NCBI GenBank assembly: GCA_903850275.1
Contig: CAINLH010000262.1
Coordinates: 1 to 8,281, forward strand
Origin: an uncultured Acidimicrobium sp.
GTDB lineage: Bacteria > Actinomycetota > Acidimicrobiia > Acidimicrobiales > Ilumatobacteraceae
Direction of reading: 5' to 3'
Length of the DNA: 8,281 nucleotides
Below, one piece after another: positions 5,371 through 8,281 of this stretch (within the stretch, counting starts at the first letter, position 1; every line of letters starts with the position of its first letter). The translations under genes and the position numbers were made by a program. The notes beneath the pieces are model-generated. The model did no database searches. It was not told where the DNA came from and saw only the letters and a program-made list of their open reading frames with translations.

Positions 5371-6975
5371 ATGAGCACCCCCACAGCAGATCTTGCCCTT
5401 GCCGCACAAGTAGTTGACAGCGCCCGAAGTGTTGTTGCGCAAGGTGTAAAAACGTTGGCCGCTGGTGGCGGGCCCGACAAACACCAAGTGTTGGCGTACG
5501 ACTTGGCGCATAGCGCTGCAGCCGTAGAGACAGCCGCAGCGATGTTGGACTACGGCAAGCACGGCGAAGTTGAAGCAAAACTTACGTGCGCGTTTGTTGC
5601 AGACATGTTGTTTGAAGTGTCGTCACGACTGCTTGGCCGAGAGACAATGTGGGGCGTCGCAGCAAATGCGTTGTCGTCAACACATCAATTCATGGCCACC
5701 TACCGCCAACCAGATTTTGTTGGCTCTTTGGCAACATCACCTGGGCCACGCCACCTCGAGGGCGAGTTTGAAATGGTGCAAGACACGTTTCGTAGTTACG
5801 CAACAAAAGAAATTGCGCCGCGCGCAGAACACGTGCACCGTCACAACGCAGACGTTCCGGAAGAAATCATTGCTGGCCTTGCCGAGCTTGGCGCATTTGG
5901 TTTGTCGGTGCCAGCGGAATACGGCGGCTTCAACGAAGGCGGCGAAGGCGAATACATGGCCAACTGCATTGCCACCGAAGAATTGTCTCGCGCATCGTTG
6001 GGCATTGGCGGCTCGCTCATCACTCGCCCCGAAATTCTCACTCGCGCACTAGTCAACGGCGGCACCGAGGCACAGAAACAATATTGGTTGCCGAAATTGG
6101 CAACGGCCGAAGTGATGGCTGCAGTTGCAGTTACCGAACCGGACTACGGAAGCGATGTCGCAAGCATCAAGACAACCGCGGTTGCCGCAAAGAATGCTGA
6201 AGGAAAAGACGGCTACTTGATTAACGGCGTGAAGACGTGGTGCACATTTGGCGCACGCGCGAACGTATTGATGTTGCTTGCCCGCACCGACTCGGATCGC
6301 AGCAAGCAACACCGTGGCCTGAGCGTGCTGATTGTGCCGAAGCCGCAAGGCGAAGCGCATGGCTTCATGTTCAACCAACCAGGTGGCGGAAAGATGGAAG
6401 GCCGGCCAATCGACACCATCGGCTACCGCGGCATGCACTCGTACGAAATTGCGATTGAAAACTGGTGGGTTCCAGCCGATCACCTCATCGGCGAGGAAGC
6501 GGGCCTCGGAAAAGGTTTCTATTACCAAATGAGCGGCTTCGAAAACGGTCGTTTGCAAACTGCTGCACGTGCGGTTGGTTTGATGCAAGCCGCATACGAA
6601 CTGGCAGTCGACTACTCCAACAACCGCAAAGTGTTCGGAAGCAACATCAGCGAATATCAACTAACGCAGGTGAAACTTGGCCGCATGGCCGCCGTCATCC
6701 AGGCCTCGCGCCAATTCAGTTATGCGGTTGCCAAGTTGATGGGCCAAGGTAAGGGCCAGATGGAAGCAAGCATGGTCAAGGCCTACGTCTGCAAAGCAGC
6801 CGAGTGGGTAACTCGCGAGTCGATGCAGATTCACGGTGGTTTTGGTTACGCCGAGGAATACACCATCAGCCGTTTGTTCGTGGATGCCCGCGTGTTGTCA
6901 ATCTTCGAAGGTGTTGACGAAACACTGTGCTTGAAGGTAATCGCTCGCCGACTTGTAGAAGACGCGTCTAAATAA
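5371..6975 (+). CDS. mcd: Acyl-CoA dehydrogenase with N-terminal extension, probable (2S)-methylsuccinyl-CoA dehydrogenase
   Basis: A 534-residue FAD enzyme, about 140 residues longer than ordinary acyl-CoA dehydrogenases. Residues 1-130 form an Ala-rich, mainly helical extension. The standard fold follows: N-terminal helical part from about 131 with LAELGAFGLSVPAEYGG (170-186), SLITRPEILTRAL (215-227), the flavin/substrate segment VAVTEPDYGSDV (252-263), WCTFGARAN (290-298), QPGGGKMEG (336-344), RQFGxP-like NNRKVFGSNISEYQLTQ (417-433), and IHGGFGYAEEY (487-497). The probable catalytic base is E513 in IFEGVDET. The N-terminal extension together with the ITRPEIL, WCTF and QPGGGK motifs matches methylsuccinyl-CoA dehydrogenase, which makes mesaconyl-CoA in the ethylmalonyl-CoA pathway. 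The neighbouring MaoC hydratase and CitE lyase support this. The alternative is another branched-chain acyl-CoA dehydrogenase. The stop overlaps the end of the convergent HAD gene by 8 bases. Confidence 0.85.
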   Translation: MSTPTADLALAAQVVDSARSVVAQGVKTLAAGGGPDKHQVLAYDLAHSAAAVETAAAMLDYGKHGEVEAKLTCAFVADMLFEVSSRLLGRETMWGVAANALSSTHQFMATYRQPDFVGSLATSPGPRHLEGEFEMVQDTFRSYATKEIAPRAEHVHRHNADVPEEIIAGLAELGAFGLSVPAEYGGFNEGGEGEYMANCIATEELSRASLGIGGSLITRPEILTRALVNGGTEAQKQYWLPKLATAEVMAAVAVTEPDYGSDVASIKTTAVAAKNAEGKDGYLINGVKTWCTFGARANVLMLLARTDSDRSKQHRGLSVLIVPKPQGEAHGFMFNQPGGGKMEGRPIDTIGYRGMHSYEIAIENWWVPADHLIGEEAGLGKGFYYQMSGFENGRLQTAARAVGLMQAAYELAVDYSNNRKVFGSNISEYQLTQVKLGRMAAVIQASRQFSYAVAKLMGQGKGQMEASMVKAYVCKAAEWVTRESMQIHGGFGYAEEYTISRLFVDARVLSIFEGVDETLCLKVIARRLVEDASK

Positions 6976-7681
6976 ACGCGAGCAAGTCGTGTAGCGAGCC
7001 GATGCGCTCGCAATCATCGCCTTCATGATCGTTAAACGGGTCTAACAAGATTGGGTGAATGCCCGCGTTGCGCGCGCCCTGCACATCGTTGACGTACGAG
7101 TCGCCGATGTATGCAATGCGATCGGTGCCAATGCCCTTGCCATTCATCAGTGCAAGAGCGTCGCGGAAAATGCCTGCATGGGGTTTGGCAGTGCCGATGA
7201 CGTGCGAGTCGGTAACGATCAACACAGGCACTCCAGCGCCAATGCCAACTTGGCAGATGCACTGGTTAGCAAGCGTTGCTTCCACTTGCCCGCTGGCATT
7301 GGACACAATGCCAATTGGCAGGCCCTGCAAATGCATGCGCCACAGCGCCGCGGCCGATTCCAAAATTGGGTAGCGCCACAAGAACGGTGAGAACAAGTTT
7401 TTTGCTTTGGCCTCGGCCTCGGCAAGGTTTGTGCCAGTGAGGCCAGCACTTGCAAGATGCGCGCTGCGGTATGGGTCCCAGCTGAAACCATCGATGGTGT
7501 CTTTGTTGCTTGAACGCGCAACGTTGTCGAGCGCAGCCATGCCCGCGTAATGCGCGCGAGTCATTGCGGCAATAGAGCCGTTGCCGCCGTGTTCGTGCAC
7601 GATGGCGCCGAGCGAGATTGGGTCTGGCAGCAGAAAGATGCCGCCGGCATCAAACAGCAGTGCGTCGAAGCGTTTGGTCAC
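6968..7681 (-). CDS. HAD family hydrolase (HAD-IA-like phosphatase)
   Basis: A 237-residue Rossmann-type hydrolase with all four HAD motifs. Motif I is LLFDAGGIFL with nucleophile D11; motif II is GIVSNAS with S127; motif III is GTAKPHAGIF with K166; motif IV is YIGDSYVNDV (191-200) with D194 and D199. A helical cap insert fills about residues 20-110. Motif I reads D-A-G, so the Asp that normally acts as acid/base two residues after the nucleophile is Gly. The GTG start at 7681 overlaps the lyase stop (GTGA), which fixes the start and suggests translational coupling with the lyase. The substrate is unknown. Phosphoglycolate would be a reasonable guess next to a glyoxylate-producing lyase, but nothing in the sequence proves it. 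The 3' end overlaps the acyl-CoA dehydrogenase gene. Confidence 0.9.
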   Translation of the reverse strand: MTKRFDALLFDAGGIFLLPDPISLGAIVHEHGGNGSIAAMTRAHYAGMAALDNVARSSNKDTIDGFSWDPYRSAHLASAGLTGTNLAEAEAKAKNLFSPFLWRYPILESAAALWRMHLQGLPIGIVSNASGQVEATLANQCICQVGIGAGVPVLIVTDSHVIGTAKPHAGIFRDALALMNGKGIGTDRIAYIGDSYVNDVQGARNAGIHPILLDPFNDHEGDDCERIGSLHDLLAFI

Positions 7682-8281
7682 GCTTGCGCAGAACGAGTGC
7701 GACCGGCACGCTCGCCGCGCGAGATGAACTTGAGTGCCATCTTGCGGCTTGCTTCGTCGATCATTTCGTTGCCGAACATAACGGCGCCCATGCCGTCGTT
7801 TTCTGTCGCTGCCTTATAGGCATCCAGAATCTGCCATGCCTTGTCGAACTGCTCTTGCGTTGGTGAAAAGACATCGTTCAACACGGTTACTTGGTCTGGG
7901 TGGAGTGCCCACTTGCCGTCGAAGCCAAGCGTGCGAGCGCGCATTGCATAGTCGCGCAAACCATCGTTGTCGCGAACATGCAGGAACGGCCCGTCGATTA
8001 CTTGCAAGCCGTTGGCACGGCCAGCCATCAAGATTTTGTTGAACACATAATGAAAGTGGTCGCCTGGGTACTCGGGGATTTGTACTCCGCCAGTAAGCAC
8101 CGGCATCTCCATGCTTGCGGCAAAGTCGGCTGGGCCAAAGATGATGGTTTCTACACGTGGGCTTGCTGCACAAATTTCTTCCACGTTGATGAGGCCGCGT
8201 GCAGTTTCAATTTGCGCCTCGATACCGATGTGACCGATTGGCAAGCCGCTAGCGATTTCTACTTGGCGCAAGAGCAAGTCG
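7678..8281 (-). CDS. CitE/HpcH-HpaI family lyase, probable beta-methylmalyl-CoA/malyl-CoA lyase, 5' end cut by window edge
   Basis: The C-terminal 200 residues of a TIM-barrel lyase; the N-terminal part lies beyond the right edge. IGIEAQIETARGL gives the Mg-binding Glu (fragment residue 25) and IIFGPADFAASM gives the Mg-binding Asp (residue 52), 27 residues apart as in malyl-CoA lyases. Further family marks are YPGDHFHY, AGRANGLQVIDGPFLHVRD, LGFDGKWALHPDQ with the following VFSPT, and the C-terminal GAVMFGNEMIDEASRKM, part of the lid that closes over the active site of the neighbouring subunit. The family cleaves 3-hydroxyacyl-CoA esters. With a methylsuccinyl-CoA dehydrogenase and a mesaconyl-CoA hydratase close by, cleavage of beta-methylmalyl-CoA to glyoxylate and propionyl-CoA is most likely. 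A 3-hydroxy-3-methylglutaryl-CoA lyase role, as reported for Mycobacterium Rv2498c, is the alternative. The stop overlaps the GTG start of the HAD gene. Confidence 0.88.
   Translation of the reverse strand, partial: DLLLRQVEIASGLPIGHIGIEAQIETARGLINVEEICAASPRVETIIFGPADFAASMEMPVLTGGVQIPEYPGDHFHYVFNKILMAGRANGLQVIDGPFLHVRDNDGLRDYAMRARTLGFDGKWALHPDQVTVLNDVFSPTQEQFDKAWQILDAYKAATENDGMGAVMFGNEMIDEASRKMALKFISRGERAGRTRSAQA

Overview
The window reads as chromosomal DNA from an actinobacterium. The clues are a secreted HNH protein of the DUF1524 type, a short MutY with an actinobacterial-type C-terminus, weak or absent Shine-Dalgarno sequences with -10-like boxes close to the start codons, and alternative TTG/GTG starts. 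GC content looks like the mid-50s percent from a few lines counted by eye, which would suit Acidimicrobiia (for example Ilumatobacter relatives) better than Streptomyces or Mycobacterium. That placement is inference only. Genes are tightly packed: there is no gene-free stretch over about 75 bases, and I saw no tRNA, rRNA, CRISPR array, insertion sequence or phage gene.

Left block (1-1824, minus strand). Four closely spaced genes read right to left: a flavin reductase, a four-helix MauE/DoxX-like membrane protein with a CxC motif, a small ferredoxin whose cluster motif has Asp in place of the second Cys, and a secreted HNH nuclease-like protein cut by the left edge. The first three look like a small redox set, with no obvious client enzyme in the window. 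A divergent gene (1856-2752, plus strand) encodes an epoxide-hydrolase-like alpha/beta hydrolase with an Asp nucleophile. Only 31 bases separate it from the flavin reductase start.

Middle block (2724-5298, minus strand). Three genes run right to left: a YbhN/AglD-type membrane protein, a MaoC hot-dog hydratase, and the adenine glycosylase MutY. The MutY start (TTG) overlaps the MaoC stop. The MutY 3' end overlaps the 3' end of the hydrolase gene by 29 bases.

Right block (5371-8281). A long acyl-CoA dehydrogenase (plus strand) carries an extra N-terminal helical region of about 130 residues. It converges on a HAD-family phosphatase (minus), whose GTG start overlaps the stop of a CitE-type lyase that runs off the right edge.

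The main functional reading is that the acyl-CoA dehydrogenase, the MaoC hydratase and the CitE lyase match the last three steps of the ethylmalonyl-CoA pathway: methylsuccinyl-CoA to mesaconyl-CoA to beta-methylmalyl-CoA to glyoxylate plus propionyl-CoA. The pathway's upstream genes (crotonyl-CoA carboxylase/reductase and ethylmalonyl-CoA mutase) are not in the window and would be expected nearby if this is right. The main alternative is a branched-chain acyl-CoA degradation set like the Mycobacterium fadE19/Rv2499c/citE cluster.
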